Source: Torreya grandis
Taxonomy: Eukaryota; Streptophyta; Pinopsida; Cupressales; Taxaceae
Length of the DNA: 64,000 bases
Reading direction: 5' to 3'
Assembly (NCBI GenBank): GCA_037957365.1
Contig: JARHVA010000316.1
Span: 496,001-560,000 of the forward strand
The notes beneath the pieces were generated by a model that saw nothing but the letters and a program-made list of their open reading frames with translations, ran no database searches and was not told where the DNA came from. The translations under genes and the position numbers were made by a program. Shown here piece after piece: positions 10,880 to 23,224 of the stretch (positions are counted from its first letter, which is position 1; each line of letters starts with the position of its first letter).

Positions 10880-12484
10880 CATATGTAGCTTCTTCATCTA
10901 GTCCACTATACTAATCTGGGGACTGCCTCCCTTCAAGCTTTCTTTGGGGTTGATTCCAACTTGAGCTGCAGGCTGAGGGGCTAAAGGTACAAATGACTGT
11001 CTAAAGCTTGGGGCCTTTTGATTTGAGTATGATGGAGAAGGTGTTGATGCCACTTGGGTGGTATCTTGGGCTTCTCCCACTACTCTTCTCTTGAATCTTG
11101 TGTTGGCTGCAACACAGTCAGCCTAATTGTCTACAACGCCCACATAATTCACTAAATAAAATTCCCCTTCCAGATGATTCATGAGGGTAGAATCTGGTTG
11201 GGCCTGATTGCTACTCATGATGGGTTGAGTTGAAGCCTCAAAAATCTAGGAATGAATAGCTACCTAATTGTCTACATTCTGGAAATAACTCATCATCTCA
11301 TTTGTGTAAACAGCCTGTTCTTGACCATATCCCATGGTCAAACAACTTGGTTGCTCCTATACTAGATTGTTCTAAACTGGCACCATGACTTTAGATGATG
11401 AAGGGGGGCCTAGGTTGTAGTTTTGAAATGGTTTATTCTGAGTGAGCTAACCCTGTCCTTGATTATGGTTTTGAAAAGGGGGTCTAGGGGCTTGACCATA
11501 ATGTTGGTATCTCTGGTTCGGTTTGTTGCTTTGAGCTTGTTGCCTTTTAAGAGCTACAAGTTTGTTTGACATGCTCTGCAATAGACTCTTAACTTCATGA
11601 AGCTCATTGGATAGAACAGAAGCTAGTTTCTCAATGTTAGGTAGAGGGGCTAATGTGGGAGCAATAGTCTAAATTAGAGGTAGCAATTTTGGGAAAAGTG
11701 GCATGTGAGGCCTAGGGGATATTTTCCCAACCTAAACTAAGCAATTTTCAGTTGCTATGGCTATGTCATAAGAAACAGGTAGTATATGCCCTCCCATGGA
11801 CTGTATCATTATTGTAATATCACTATTTAATGCTCTTAAATAGTATAGGAAAGCATAGTTGGGAGTCAGTCTTACCAGGATGGGAATTCTATCCCAAATC
11901 TTCTGAAACTGCGTGTTGAAATCTTGCATATACTTGTGTGGAGCTCTCTTTATGGTCGTCAGCTGCTCATCAAGTGAGAGGCCATCGCTCTTTTCCCCAA
12001 AATGATCTATCAACTAAGTGCCCAATTCATTCCAAGAATGTATTAAATTTACAGGCAAGGTCCCGTACCAGTCAAGAGCCTTGCCTTTGAGAGATAATAC
12101 TAGCAATCTAATGGTGATATTTTCCTCCAAGACGTTGTGAATATTACAGAGGTTAGTAATATTCTTAATGTGCTCAATGACTATAATGGGCCCCTCTCCA
12201 TGGAAAGAAGACACATTTTTTAGGGTTGTTCCTAGGATTGGATCATAATGTGGGAGATTTAAGTGGCTCTGACCATGAAAAGCTATAAAAGGCAATGCCA
12301 TAGCTGGGATGGGCTGTAACTATAGATCTGCTATGAATGCATCCCTTACAATAGGTCTAGGATGATGGCTTGTTGGATAAGGATGGGTCCTCTCAAACCT
12401 TAGCCTTTTTTTAGAGTTCAAAGGCAACTCAATGAAATTGAAAGGAACACCTTTAGAAGCAGACTTTGTGGTGACTTTAGGCAT
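10880..12484 (-). pseudogene. Tat-like element gag
   Basis: The likely start is ATG at 12484 on minus, about 130 bases inside the 5' primer site. The retrotransposon gag fold is seen at 12301-11732, with ITIRLLVLSLKGKALDWYGT, a WNELG block, then YMQDFNTQFQKIWDRIP. The C-terminal half (11570-10900) is rich in Gln, Asn and Pro. I see no clear CX2CX4HX4C zinc knuckle. Stops interrupt it at about 12014, 11731 and several places after 11460. Confidence 0.8.
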
Positions 12485-12617
12485 AGAAAGTTAAGAAACT
12501 AGTCTTAATTGGAAAACTAAAGCTCTTACCAATGGAGTCGCTAGTTGCTGGAAAACTTTGATTTGTTGTGACAGGACCAGCATCAATCCTGAAACCTTAT
12601 TGAGTTGAAAAAACTAT

Positions 12618-12635
12618 GTCCCACCAGGTGTGCCA
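12618..12635 (-). promoter_or_regulatory. primer binding site candidate of the Tat-like element
   Basis: On minus the sequence TGGCACACCTGGTGGGAC starts four bases inside the 5' LTR. Starting with TGG is typical for complementarity to a tRNA 3' end. I cannot name the tRNA. A similar 18-mer is at 29579-29596 in the 9-kb element. Confidence 0.65.
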
Positions 12636-12639
12636 AAAC

Positions 12640-14714
12640 TGTTGATGTCAAAGATTGCACCCTTGGCAGGAGGCCAAGCTCCTGCCTTCTCCCCGCAACT
12701 ATGGAAACCCCCCTCTCACCTATGGGACTGGTGAAGCTAGAGGGGAGAGTCTCTAGATAAGGGCTAGCTCCCTTTGATGCATCATATTTGTTCTAGCAAG
12801 TGTTAATATAGATATATATATATATATAATGGGGGGATGAAAAGGGAGAAAGATTGCAAAAAAATAAACTACTCTAAAGAGGTGATACACCAAAATGAAA
12901 TGACCTCACATCCACACTTCAAACCAGACAAATGCATACATATGCTTCACACTTGGCAGAAGAACCAGACTGCAAAAGCTTGACAGGGAGGTTTGAATGA
13001 AAATACAGAGAATAGAGGTTCACCAAAGGTGCTGTGAGATGCACACTACAAGGTAACTCCTATTTCTGCACCTCAAAATAGAACTCCCCTTACCAGTCTG
13101 TAAAAAGGGGCACTTTGTAGACAACAGATACATTGGTATTAAACCTGTGAAAACATCAAGAAACAATGACTAAACACAAATCAACACTCAACACATACAC
13201 AAAAATGTCTATCTAAGATAGAGGTAAAAACTACGTTTATTGATTTAGGTGGAAGTTTTACCAGGGTTACGCCTTACAAATTTGGAAGATTCTCCTAAAA
13301 ATGACAAGTCCTCAAATATATAGGAGAAGAAAGGAGGCTTTTTGGCACCCCTTTTTTTTACAAGTGGCCCATTTGCGTCCCCTCATTGGGAAGAGTAAGT
13401 CACTCAAAACATTAATGAGTTACGTGCTTTGTCTATTTGTAAAGCTACTTCTTCAAGGTTATTTACATGGTTTTTCCACTCATTAATGTGAAATGGAGAA
13501 AACCGATCACACTACTAGCTATTTGTGTCTCTAATGGTTAATTCGTAGGCACTATTTCACTTGCTAGAGTCACTTCTCAAATTGGTGCTTCCTCTTGCCA
13601 CTTGGACTAACTACCTGTTCCATGCTTATCACTTTGTCATTTTCCCTTTCTTGTCTCTTCTGGCTCCTTTAGCCCTCGAGGCAAACTTCTAGTGGGTCAC
13701 TGCATTCTAGGTCCTCATGGTTAGCGCTCTCTCACTTTGAAAGCAAATGGCTATTTTGTTGCGCTAATTTTGACATTCACACAGCTGTCATTGATTTGAA
13801 AACCAACGGCTAATTTGCTTTGTTAATTTTGATGGCCTCTCGAACATCCTCGTCCTTGTCAAAATGTCATCAAGTCCCTTGCTAGATTTTTTGTGGCTTT
13901 GCTTTTTTCCTTGGCACCTTCTCAAAGGGAAGGTGACCCTCCAGCCCTTGAAAGTGTCCTTTGTATTCTAGCCGAGAGTCCCCTGCAAGGACACCTACCC
14001 TTTGGGGTCCTTCGGCGGGTCGTTTGTTCCTCCATACTATTTCCCACGTTCTCATGAGAAATTTTCTCGGGTTTTGTTTGTTTTGTGTATTTTTTGCAGG
14101 CTTTTGTGTGTGGACATTTTCCTGCAGACAAAAAGTCTACAAAATTTTGTCCTGGCCTTTGCTTTGAAGTGCGCCTGAATTCCTTTAGACTTTTTGTTCA
14201 AAGGAATTCCTTCAAACAAAAAGTCTGAAGGAATTTGGGTTTGAACAAATTTGGACTTACCCAGTTGCCTTTTGCTTTGAAGCACCTACCCTCTGCAAGG
14301 GTATTGAACTTCTTTGGACTGCCCTTCGGCCAACTGGGCATACCTTTGAACCAAACTGTTGAACCAAAAATGGTTCAATGGTTCAAGTGGTTCAACTATG
14401 CGCATCAATGAACTAGTGAACCAAGGCCGATGAACTTCTCCCTTTGAACCAAGCCCATTAAACCAAGCCCTTTGAACCGAGCTCATTGAACCAAGCTTGT
14501 TGAACCAAAAATGGTTCAATGGTTCAATGGTTCAACGCTTGGTGAATCGAGATGTTGAACTTGAAGATGGACTTTTGAACCAAAGTTCGTTGAACCACTT
14601 GAACCAAGCCATGAACCAAACTCATTGAACTTGTGCAACTTGAAAATGACTAGCATTGAATAGCAAGGGAAGAAGGGGACCAAAAATTTTGCCTGTGGGC
14701 AAAATTGGTCAACA
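12640..14714 (-). repeat. right (5') LTR of the Tat-like element
   Basis: It pairs with 4324-6398. It contains a longer GAACCA-type block (about 14345-14620), including an extra set of ATTGAACCAAGC-type units not present in the left copy. It also holds the same GGACTTTTTGT / ACAAAAAGTCT palindrome cluster near 14185-14235. Confidence 0.95.
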
Positions 14715-14719
14715 ATGAT

Positions 14720-16200
14720 ATAAATCATATTACAAAGGAAAAACAAAAAAACCAAACCACAAATCAAGTTTCAAATAAGTAAACAACCATTTTTGAGAAG
14801 CAAAGAGGACTACTTCAATTCACAAAATCAATTGAATTATAAGCAACAAAAAAATGTTCAAAATGTTATAATAAGAAAATAAATTGCTCCAAATTAAATG
14901 ATTCACTTTTTTTCAATATGGGGAGATGGAACATGAAATACATAGACAACAAAACTAATAGACCAAGCACAATGTCATTTATACAATAGATAACTTGATA
15001 GCAACCATCTAAAAGTCAAAGGCATTATCATTACACATACTAATAAAGTTGTTTACAATGCAAATGATGCCACTACTCACTCTATTTTCTAACTGTAATA
15101 TAAATTGTCAAAAATTCTTCTACTAGACTTAAACATTCTAGATATTATCACCAAAAAATATGAACAACTTTATGTAATTATTATTAATGAGGTATCTCTA
15201 ACAAGTAACCATTTACTTTACAACATAGACAAAATACTCTATGAATTCATGCACACACCAACAAAACCATTTGGAAACCTAGATGTCATTTTATGTGGTG
15301 ATTTCTACCAAACATAATGTACTATAAATAATTAGATATTTAAATAAGCTAAAATTTATACTAAAACAATACCATACACATTTTGGGTTGACAACATCAA
15401 ATGCTTTCAATTAAAATAAGCTATAAAGCAACCAAATATGTAATTCCCTTCAATTTTAAACCGTATAAGAATTAGCAATGCAACAATGATAGACACTGAA
15501 TACTTGAATCAGCATTGCCACATAACTCCTCCACTTAACCTGGCATTTCTATACCTATTTCATAGAAATGTATATGTTGAAATCCATAACAAAAAAATGA
15601 TAATTATTTTTTAAGGAGAAACATATACCCTAACTATAATTTACCATATAGAGATTGATAAAATTGAAAAAGAGAATACACAAAGTAAGAAAATAATACT
15701 AGCAAATAAAATAACTTTAAAGAAAACACCTTAGTGTAATTGACCACTAAAAACTATAATATGCATGATGGCTTAGTGAATGGTGCATAATTAATTTTCC
15801 AATATTACACAAGCACAACTCCTGACATTAAATGGATGTAATTCCATCATGCCAACATAGGCAAATTACAATAAGAAGCAATGAAAACCTCATACACTAC
15901 ACAAATTGACAAATCATGGACTTAAAAAATAAGAGTTACAAAAATAATATATGAAAATAATAAAACAACAATGTGAAACCTATTTCCCATATAAATAGCA
16001 TGTGTAAGAATAATTCATAGGTCATAAGGTATAACAATGAATGCTTTAGATTTAGACCCCAATGGAATCAACCACATGGCCTTATTTACACTACACTATC
16101 TTGTGAAAAGTATTGACTCATTGTACCTATTAAAAAAACAAACTGAGTAAAAATTCATAGTCTCAGACGAAGTGCAAACTAAAATGTAAATACTTCTACA
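14720..16200 (+). pseudogene. Helentron-like PIF1 helicase core
   Basis: One frame, with stops, runs from LRSKEDYFNSQNQLNYKQQK (14793) to about 15600. At 14919-14942 it reads WGDGT-stop-NT, a decayed Walker A. VKGIIITHTNKVVYNANDAT follows at about 15015-15075. The Walker B block IIINEVSL (Asp to Asn) lies at 15174-15197, PFGNLDVILCGDFYQ at 15267-15311, and PYTFWVDNIKCFQLK with PSILNRIRISNA at about 15378-15480. Then come YLFHRNVYVEIHNKKM (15550-15600) and, after a poor stretch, the C-terminal helicase block from 16037 containing DPNGINH and VKSIDSLYLL. These are the blocks of Helitron-superfamily helicases. The reading frame is continuous with 4261-4323 across the retrotransposon. Confidence 0.8.
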
Positions 16201-16830
16201 CACTTCACAATGGAACTTGTTATATGATGTTACCCAAAAAACCTCTAATTATTTTAGCATGTTCTCTTTTAACACTATTAGCTTATAACTACATTTAGAA
16301 AATATAGTACATGATTACCAGCTCATAGAAGTAACTGTGTTATGCCTACAAGAAACTCAAACAACAGTAAGCCCAAATAGCAAACTATTCACTGAGAAAT
16401 TTAATTATTTTGCCACAAATAATATTCATGGTATCTTGATATGTTGTAATAAAATAACTTCATATCAAATCATTCAAACATTTTTAATAAAAAAACATAG
16501 AAATATTCATAATTGACTTAATTTTTTAAACATGTGAATATTGATATCAAATATCTATTTGGCACCAAGAGCCCCTCTTGCATACCAGTAAACATTTGTA
16601 TAAAAAAATACTTCAACCCTACAACCAAACATGAAAATGGTTATAGTTGTGGATTTAAATATTGACATGATACAAAATAAAGGTGCCTAATCACATGTAT
16701 GTCACTTTATGGAAAACCACAATTTGTTTCTACTATTAAGTGTAGTAACAATAGAGGCAGGTGCCATGATAGACCACTTATATACAAATATAGATAAATA
16801 AAAATAAAAATCACTTTGTTTCATGCATAC
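16201..16830 (+). pseudogene. Helentron-type endonuclease/exonuclease/phosphatase (EEP) domain
   Basis: Directly after the helicase C-terminus the same frame gives FNTISL, a stop, then LHLENIVHDYQLIEVTVLCL and LQETQT at about 16290-16365. The Glu of QET matches the first EEP metal ligand. After frameshifts, VIVVDLNIDM (16640-16669) matches the GDFN-type block and AGAMIDHLYTNI (about 16760-16797) the DH motif close to the domain end. A helicase fused to a C-terminal EEP domain is the mark of Helentron/Helitron2 elements rather than canonical plant Helitrons. The ends of the element are not identified. Confidence 0.7.
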
Positions 16831-17125
16831 TAGACTAATCACAACATAATTTCAATTTCATTTAACCTTACTAAATAAAAAAATAGATTATAGGAGTACA
16901 TATTGCCAAGAAAATTCATAAATGCAATAACAATATAAATACATGTCATTGAAAATTAATTTTAACATAAATAAAGGATGTTCACATGCATTCCAAAATA
17001 GAAGCTTACCAAAATAATGCATAATTTATGTCTACTTTCCATGAACTCACATCTAATGTCGTTAAAGATGGAACAACAAACTAAAGTTGACCATGCAAAA
17101 AAAGACACAACCAGGCAAAAAAAAA

Positions 17126-17390
17126 GGTACATGCATTTACAATTTGACTATTTCAATCATAATCTACTATTAAACACAAATTACATGTACTTAAAATATG
17201 CCTCACCATTTTACTGATAGGGCTTTAGCTGTCAAATAAATAAACACAAACAAAAAAAAGGTATGCATTTACAATCTCATTACTTCAATCATACTCTCCT
17301 ATTAAACACAAAATAGATTTACTTCCAATGCACATTGATATTTTACTCACAGGCGTTCAGTAATCTAATAAATTGAATCAAATAAGTAAA
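17126..17390. repeat. imperfect two-copy tandem duplication (about 134-bp spacing)
   Basis: A stretch starting GGTACATGCATTTACAAT at 17126 recurs starting GGTATGCATTTACAAT at 17260. Both contain TATTAAACACAAA and a TTTTACT block in the same order. It lies just downstream of the EEP domain and may belong to the Helentron 3' region. Confidence 0.6.
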
Positions 17391-17399
17391 TAAAAGGGT

Positions 17400-19350
17400 A
17401 TGATGCTTCCATGGTTGTATGACATTGTTTTTTTTTTGCCCATTTAGTTATGAAAAATAAAAATGCCAACAAACTCTTCTAGTAGAGATAAACAAAGTTA
17501 GAGCCCTACACAAATTACATTATCATTACACATAATCTACAAGGTTAAAATACATAATTTTCATTCACTTATTTCTTGCAACATAAATTCACTACTATAC
17601 CTTTATGACATTGTTTAATTTTAATAGAGCATTGGTTTCATATTATCAATGTTTTCTTCAATTCAAACAGATTTTATGTTCAAAGTAAAAATTAATTTTG
17701 ATTTTAGTATAAAATGTGGTGTTATAGCCTCAGTGAATAGTTGGATTAAATTATAAATTGTTCAAAAAAAATTAGTTAATGCTTCTCTATTTTCTCTATT
17801 GAGATTTTTCTAAAATTTACATTATTTTTAAATGGGGTTTGACTCCTTAAAAAAGTTGTTTTGTGTAAAAATATGGGATGAAAAGGTTTGATCCAAATCA
17901 CTAAAAGTATTCCTCTTTCCTTGAACATGGTAACATTTTTATTTTGGTCCTATGTTCATCTTTCATTTCATTTATTTTTGTTAAGGTTAAACTATTATAA
18001 TCCTCCTACTCTACATAGCATTTTCACATTAGTATTATGCCTTAGCAAATCAAAGACACTAGAAGGGACAACTAGGTCATAGATCTAGTTTATTTGCATG
18101 TTAATGAAATTGTTTTAGCCTTAGGATTTTGAAGAATGCATGATCAAGATATGGACATTCACAAAGTGACAAATATAATGAATCCACATGAAGGTTTCAT
18201 CTGTGTTTATAATATGTTTGGTTGCATATAATCAAGATATGGACTTTCATATAATATGTTTGGTTGCATATAATGACATATTTAAACTTTTACATAGTTT
18301 TATTTTGACATATACACCCATAGAAGAGGAATTATTTGGTTAGCTCCTCATCGTAAAATTTATGAGCTTGACTTCTAAACCTGCCTTTTTGCTTCTATAT
18401 AGTTGTAAGCTTTAGAGTCTTACCTATGAAAAAGTGGCTCAAATAATCTCCTACCTATTACAATTTCCTTTTCATGTCCACTTGAAAGCCATTAAAGATA
18501 TTATAATTGAGGCATAAGTTAAAATTAGTAAATGGGGTGTAAATTTTTGAAGACATATGTGATGATTTTTTTTAATAATTAAATGTGTCTCCTTTCTGTT
18601 AAAGAAAAAAACATCATAATTTTAATTTTTCCCCTATAGTGAACAACTGAATAAAATATTCAAATAAATGCAATTAATCTCATATTAATAAGATAGCTAA
18701 ATGTTAACATAATGCCTAAGCTATGCATACATTATTAAATTAAATTTACAATTGGTATCCTTTAGTAATGGTGAGTAGGGGTTATGTTCATATAGGTAGT
18801 CAATTTAAATATAGGAAGTGTACTTGCTAGTACCTTTAATTTGAATAATAATGTTGATTGAATCATTAGTAAACACAAGAAATATTTATTGGATCTCTTA
18901 TTTAAAGTTGTATTATCAAATTAAGGTTTAGGTGAGTATCTTCATTCCATACGATTTTCTTAATGATAATCTTCACTTAGGTAGTTCAACCTAGCTTTTC
19001 ATCATAGTTTCATTATTTTCTAATCTTTTTATGTTTTTCACTATAGATCCCTGCATTAGCTTTCTCAACATATTTGGAAAAATCCAAACTAAATTCAAGC
19101 AAATATATGTTTCAACTATAATTCATTACATGGATTTTGTGGAAGTCAATTCTTAGATGTTTAATTACATTTAATATTATTTGGAAAATTTGTTAAAGGT
19201 GTACTCTTCAATTTTATCCCTATTGTAGTTATGTGATTGTTAAATTTATTATGTTTTAGTGTTTTTAAATAATTTTCAATCAATTTTTAGTTGCATTTGA
19301 TACCTTTTGCATTGTTGTAACCATGAATAATAAATTGACACAAATTTTAT
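17400..19350. other. AT-rich stretch with no recognised feature
   Basis: Only short frames are present and none carries a motif I recognise. A local duplication of a TTGGTTGCATATAAT word is seen near 18220 and 18262. It may be the 3' part of the Helentron or older intergenic DNA. Confidence 0.5.
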
Positions 19351-19358
19351 TTAATGTA

Positions 19359-19871
19359 GGCCCAAAAAGTCAAAGAACATACCCCTAAAAATTGAAGACA
19401 TAAACAACTATAGAAGTAGACAAGCCTTTGAAGCAGACATTCTTTTTGTATACAAAACAATGTTTGATAGGCAAAAAATAAAAGAGCTACTCAGTATTGA
19501 CATGACAAACACAAAAGTTAAAATGATAATAACTCTAAATGTAGATAATACATGGATAAAAAACATGAACATTACCTTGTGCTACATAATTCAATATCTA
19601 TCAAAGACTTCTTATTTGATAAAAAAATTGAATGCGACAAAGGTGATTTGGAATTCATACTACATGTAAATGATAACACCATAATAGAACGCATTGACCA
19701 AGTATGTTTTCAACACATGTCCATTTTGAACTCCACAATACAATAGCTCTTGAGTAAGACATATCACTATGTTACTGCTACAGTATCATCCATATGTATA
19801 TCTACATAGGAAATAAGTAACTAGCTCACCATGGACATAACATACGAAAAGTCACCAACCGACACAACAAA
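19359..19871 (+). pseudogene. unrecognised coding-like remnant, exon-like
   Basis: A frame open from 19362 to 19669 (containing DMTNTKVKMIITLNVDNTWI) joins, by one frameshift in an A-run near 19560, a second open frame (KHEHYLVLHNSISIKDFLFD, ending 19746). Both are consistent with one former protein of about 125 residues. The left edge has an acceptor-like TTTAATGTAG and the right edge a donor-like AAAGGTAAGC at about 19867-19876. I do not recognise the protein. It could be a further Helentron ORF or a relic exon. Confidence 0.35.
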
Positions 19872-20079
19872 GGTAAGCAAAAATTCATATACTATAATTC
19901 TATTATGAAAAACACATTGCATCTTCCCCTTTCAATAAATAAATATTTTTGATTTATCCTATTAATATGTGTATTTGTTCCACACACTCATACATGAGTA
20001 CAACAACATCAAAATCAAAATAAAAAATAAATAACCTACTATTTTCATCTTTGATAACCTAACAAAATGGAGCCAAACA

Positions 20080-21781
20080 TATAGAACACACCTATCTACT
20101 AAGAGTGGGGGTGAATAAGTAGATCTCAAAAACTAGTTCTTTAAAACTTTTAAGATGAATCTTAAACATATGCAGGCATAAAAAACAAATGAAATATATC
20201 ACATCCACAAAATCAAAGATCATAATACTAGATTTATACGTGGAAACCCAAAGGGAAAAAACCATGATAAGAATTCTGCTAGAAGCTACTATTCTAATCC
20301 AACCACACATAATTTGTCTCATTGACAGAACCTCACTAGTTACATTTTAGGACACCAGTCCTAAGGAGACACCCATCCCCTATTCTGAGCACCAACTCAG
20401 CCCCATTGATCGCACTAACCAAATAGTTGTGTGGATCTACAACTTCATCTGATGAAAAAGATTCATAAAAGAATCTACGTTTATTTTTTATTGCAAGTCT
20501 GATCTACAATTGCTCATGTTCTACACATCACTTATGTGTGCATTACTCTTCTCTGCTTGATTCTATCTGTGTCTAGATTATTCTATTTGACATTGTGCAT
20601 AACTCCCTTTCTACACCCTTCTTATTTGTCTGAATATACTTAATTGACACTCTACATGATTCCTTTTTTATATCTTAATTTTTCTATTTGACACACTATA
20701 TAGCTCTCATATTCGACCATGTCATCAATAATTTTTTGAAAGGATTCTCCCTCCTTTTCATTCATTCTAAATTCATCAATTAACTCTTCTCATTCCATTA
20801 AAATGATTGTTTATCTTCCTTTCTTAGAGCCTCTTTAAATTCTCTGTGTCTCTTCATGCCAGATCCTTGACTAGTCATTTTCATTTAAAACTTTAAATGT
20901 TGGCCTTTGATCTTGTTTCTTCACACCATCCTTGAGCTCTCTCACACTATCATATCTTCAAATGTTTTTTGACTTAACCTTCATTCATATTTCAGATTCA
21001 TCTATCGATCTCAAGATTCTAACTCCTGTGAGCCATCAGATCTCCAAAGATGCATAGTCTTTACTTAGGACATTGGTTAAATAATGAGCACCTTACATCA
21101 TCTTGTTACCTCTTATGTCTTTGAATCACTTTCACTCCATTGGTGTCCTTGAAGATGCTTGATACTTAACTAATGGTGTGTCGATAAACATTGATCACCT
21201 TGTTTCACTATGTTCTTTGCACTTTGTTGGATCTTACTAATCCATATTTATGTGTGCCATTTGATCTCTGAAGATACACAATATTTATGTTGACTTGATC
21301 ATTAAACTTCAACATGTTAAACTCATCTTGCTTCTCTTGACAACACTAGAATGTTTTTTCTCTATTTGATTTCCTTAGACATGTTTGATCTTTAACAGAT
21401 CATTGTGTCACTTAAACAGTGATCACTTTGTTCCATTTAGGTCCTTACACTTCATTAGATCTTTCCTATATAGGTTCCCACATACTGTCTGATATTATCA
21501 AATGTATGACCTTTAAATAAGACAATCTATTAACCTTTAAAATATTTGACTTCATCTCACTTACTGTGACATTCATGAGGGCCTTCACATCATTAGATCT
21601 TACAAGACTTGCTTGATCTTTAACTCCATCACTGTGCCATCAACCTTCAAGCACCTTTATGCCTTGGATCCATTAACTCTATTGGATCTTGTTTTTATTA
21701 GTTTTCATGCATCATCAAGTCATTAAATATGCATGCTCTTTACCTTAATGCTCTTGGCTCATATGACCCATTAGATCTACT
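20080..21781 (-). repeat. copia 3' LTR, first segment
   Basis: It aligns with 37129-38815 of the other LTR, starting with ACACACCTATCTACTAAGAG. It breaks at CCCATTAGATCTACT, where the 9-kb element begins. It is rich in repeated GATCTT/CATTAGATCT words. Confidence 0.9.
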
Positions 21782-22968
21782 TGTGACCTAGGAATTTGAC
21801 TCAAGAGAGGATGGTTAGTATGGTGTTAGTTCCAAAATGAAAATAAGATGAAATAAACACACTAATAACATAACATCTCTAGACCTAGACACTAGGGAGA
21901 GATTAGTTAACAATCATAAATGAAACATAACTAAAATTCAAAATAAAACTCTTTTACCTTTCTTGGATGCTCCAAAATGCTTGTTGTGGTGGCTTACTTG
22001 GCTTGTGCTCATGAAGTCCTTGGCAATGGAAGCTTGATAACCTCCATCTCTCCTTGTCACCTTTGGCTTATGGCTTGGCTTGGCTTGGAATCAATTTGGC
22101 ATTATAACACTATTTTCTTGAAGCTTTTGGAACCAATTTGGTATTATAACTTTGCACTAATTAAGCTTAAAAATGATGTTGTGAGGCCTCCTATTTATAA
22201 ATTTTTGGATTTGATCAGATTCAACCTCAACTGTCCATCTCAAGATTAAGATGTGTGGTTGAGGATTAATTCAATTTTTCAATTAAAATTTTTAATTATC
22301 CTCATCATGGCTTTGGAAGAATGGGTAATTAAGAGGCATGAAGGGCATTATGGAAGGCATTGATGAGGCATGAAGGGCATGAATCTAGATATTTGTGGCA
22401 TTTATGGCCTAGGAATGTCTTCCCAAAAAATGAGGTCACTTGATGATGCAGATACTCAATATTCATTTTCAAACAAATTATTCAACAATTTTCCATGGAA
22501 TTCTTATTTAGGCCTTGATTTGGGTTAATTAGCTCTTAGACATGATTAGGCACATTGTGCACAAATTACCCAAATTGATAATAATGCCTTGTAATTCGTC
22601 CTAAATTTGATTGGATTGGAATTGTAAGCCCACATTAGATGTGTTGGATGTGTATTCCCATTTAGGATGTTTTCAAAAAAAAATAACAAAGGTATGAGTC
22701 TTGTGTAAAATATTTGATAGGAAAGAGCAGTCCAGAGCATGCAAGTGCAAATTTACCATTTTGACTCAAAATGAACTAATCAAAGTTAGCTAGCCCATAA
22801 ATTACATTTCCCCATTTAGCAATACCCTAGCCAAAATTGGCATTTGAATATGTTAGTTTCACATCATTTAACATGTTTTAGTGTTTTTAGGCCAAATTAT
22901 GTATTTTAGGTGGAAACTAGCCAAAAGTCTGATTGGAGGTTATCGATGGCCAGTTTTAGGTGTCTATA
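21782..22968 (-). repeat. left (3') LTR of the 9-kb element
   Basis: It is 1187 bp and pairs with 29600-30757. It has extra GGCATGAAGGGCAT repeats at about 22337-22385 that are shorter in the other copy. By eye, the first ~265 bases of the two LTRs differ at about 11 positions. Confidence 0.9.
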
Positions 22969-22978
22969 GTTTTCCCCT
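22969..22978 (-). promoter_or_regulatory. polypurine tract of the 9-kb element
   Basis: On minus the sequence AGGGGAAAAC lies directly before the 3' LTR. Confidence 0.6.
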
Positions 22979-23224
22979 ATTTGGAAAGGTGTTACAAGCT
23001 ATAAGCATAGTAATATCTTCTCAAATAATGAGAAATGGCATGTATGCCAAGAAGAAGATGATGACTAAAGAACAAAGTTCCAAATGGTTTTTTCAAATCC
23101 TATGATAATACTCCCTTGAGGGAGTGGTCATTACATTTATTCATGGATAAAGGTGGAATTAACCCATGGTTGAGATTAATCTAAATGATAAAATGCTTGC
23201 ATGCATTGATGTAAAAAGGATGTT

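Larger units (their letters stand above)
4324..14714 (-). mobile_element. complete Tat-like Ty3/gypsy retrotransposon (10.4 kb)
   Basis: Two 2075-bp LTRs (4324-6398 and 12640-14714) start TGTTGA and end TCAACA. They are flanked by the identical 5-mer ATGAT at 4319-4323 and 14715-14719. The internal part reads gag, protease, archaeal-type RNase H, RT, degenerate RNase H and integrase on the minus strand. A primer-site candidate lies four bases inside the right (5') LTR. No clean polypurine tract is visible at 6399. Many stops show that it is dead. By eye the first ~165 bases of the LTRs differ at about 14 sites, mostly transitions. Confidence 0.95.

Noticed and set aside
21977..22249. 90-residue frame with a signal-peptide-like start
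   Set aside because: It lies inside an LTR and the matching LTR copy does not keep it open.
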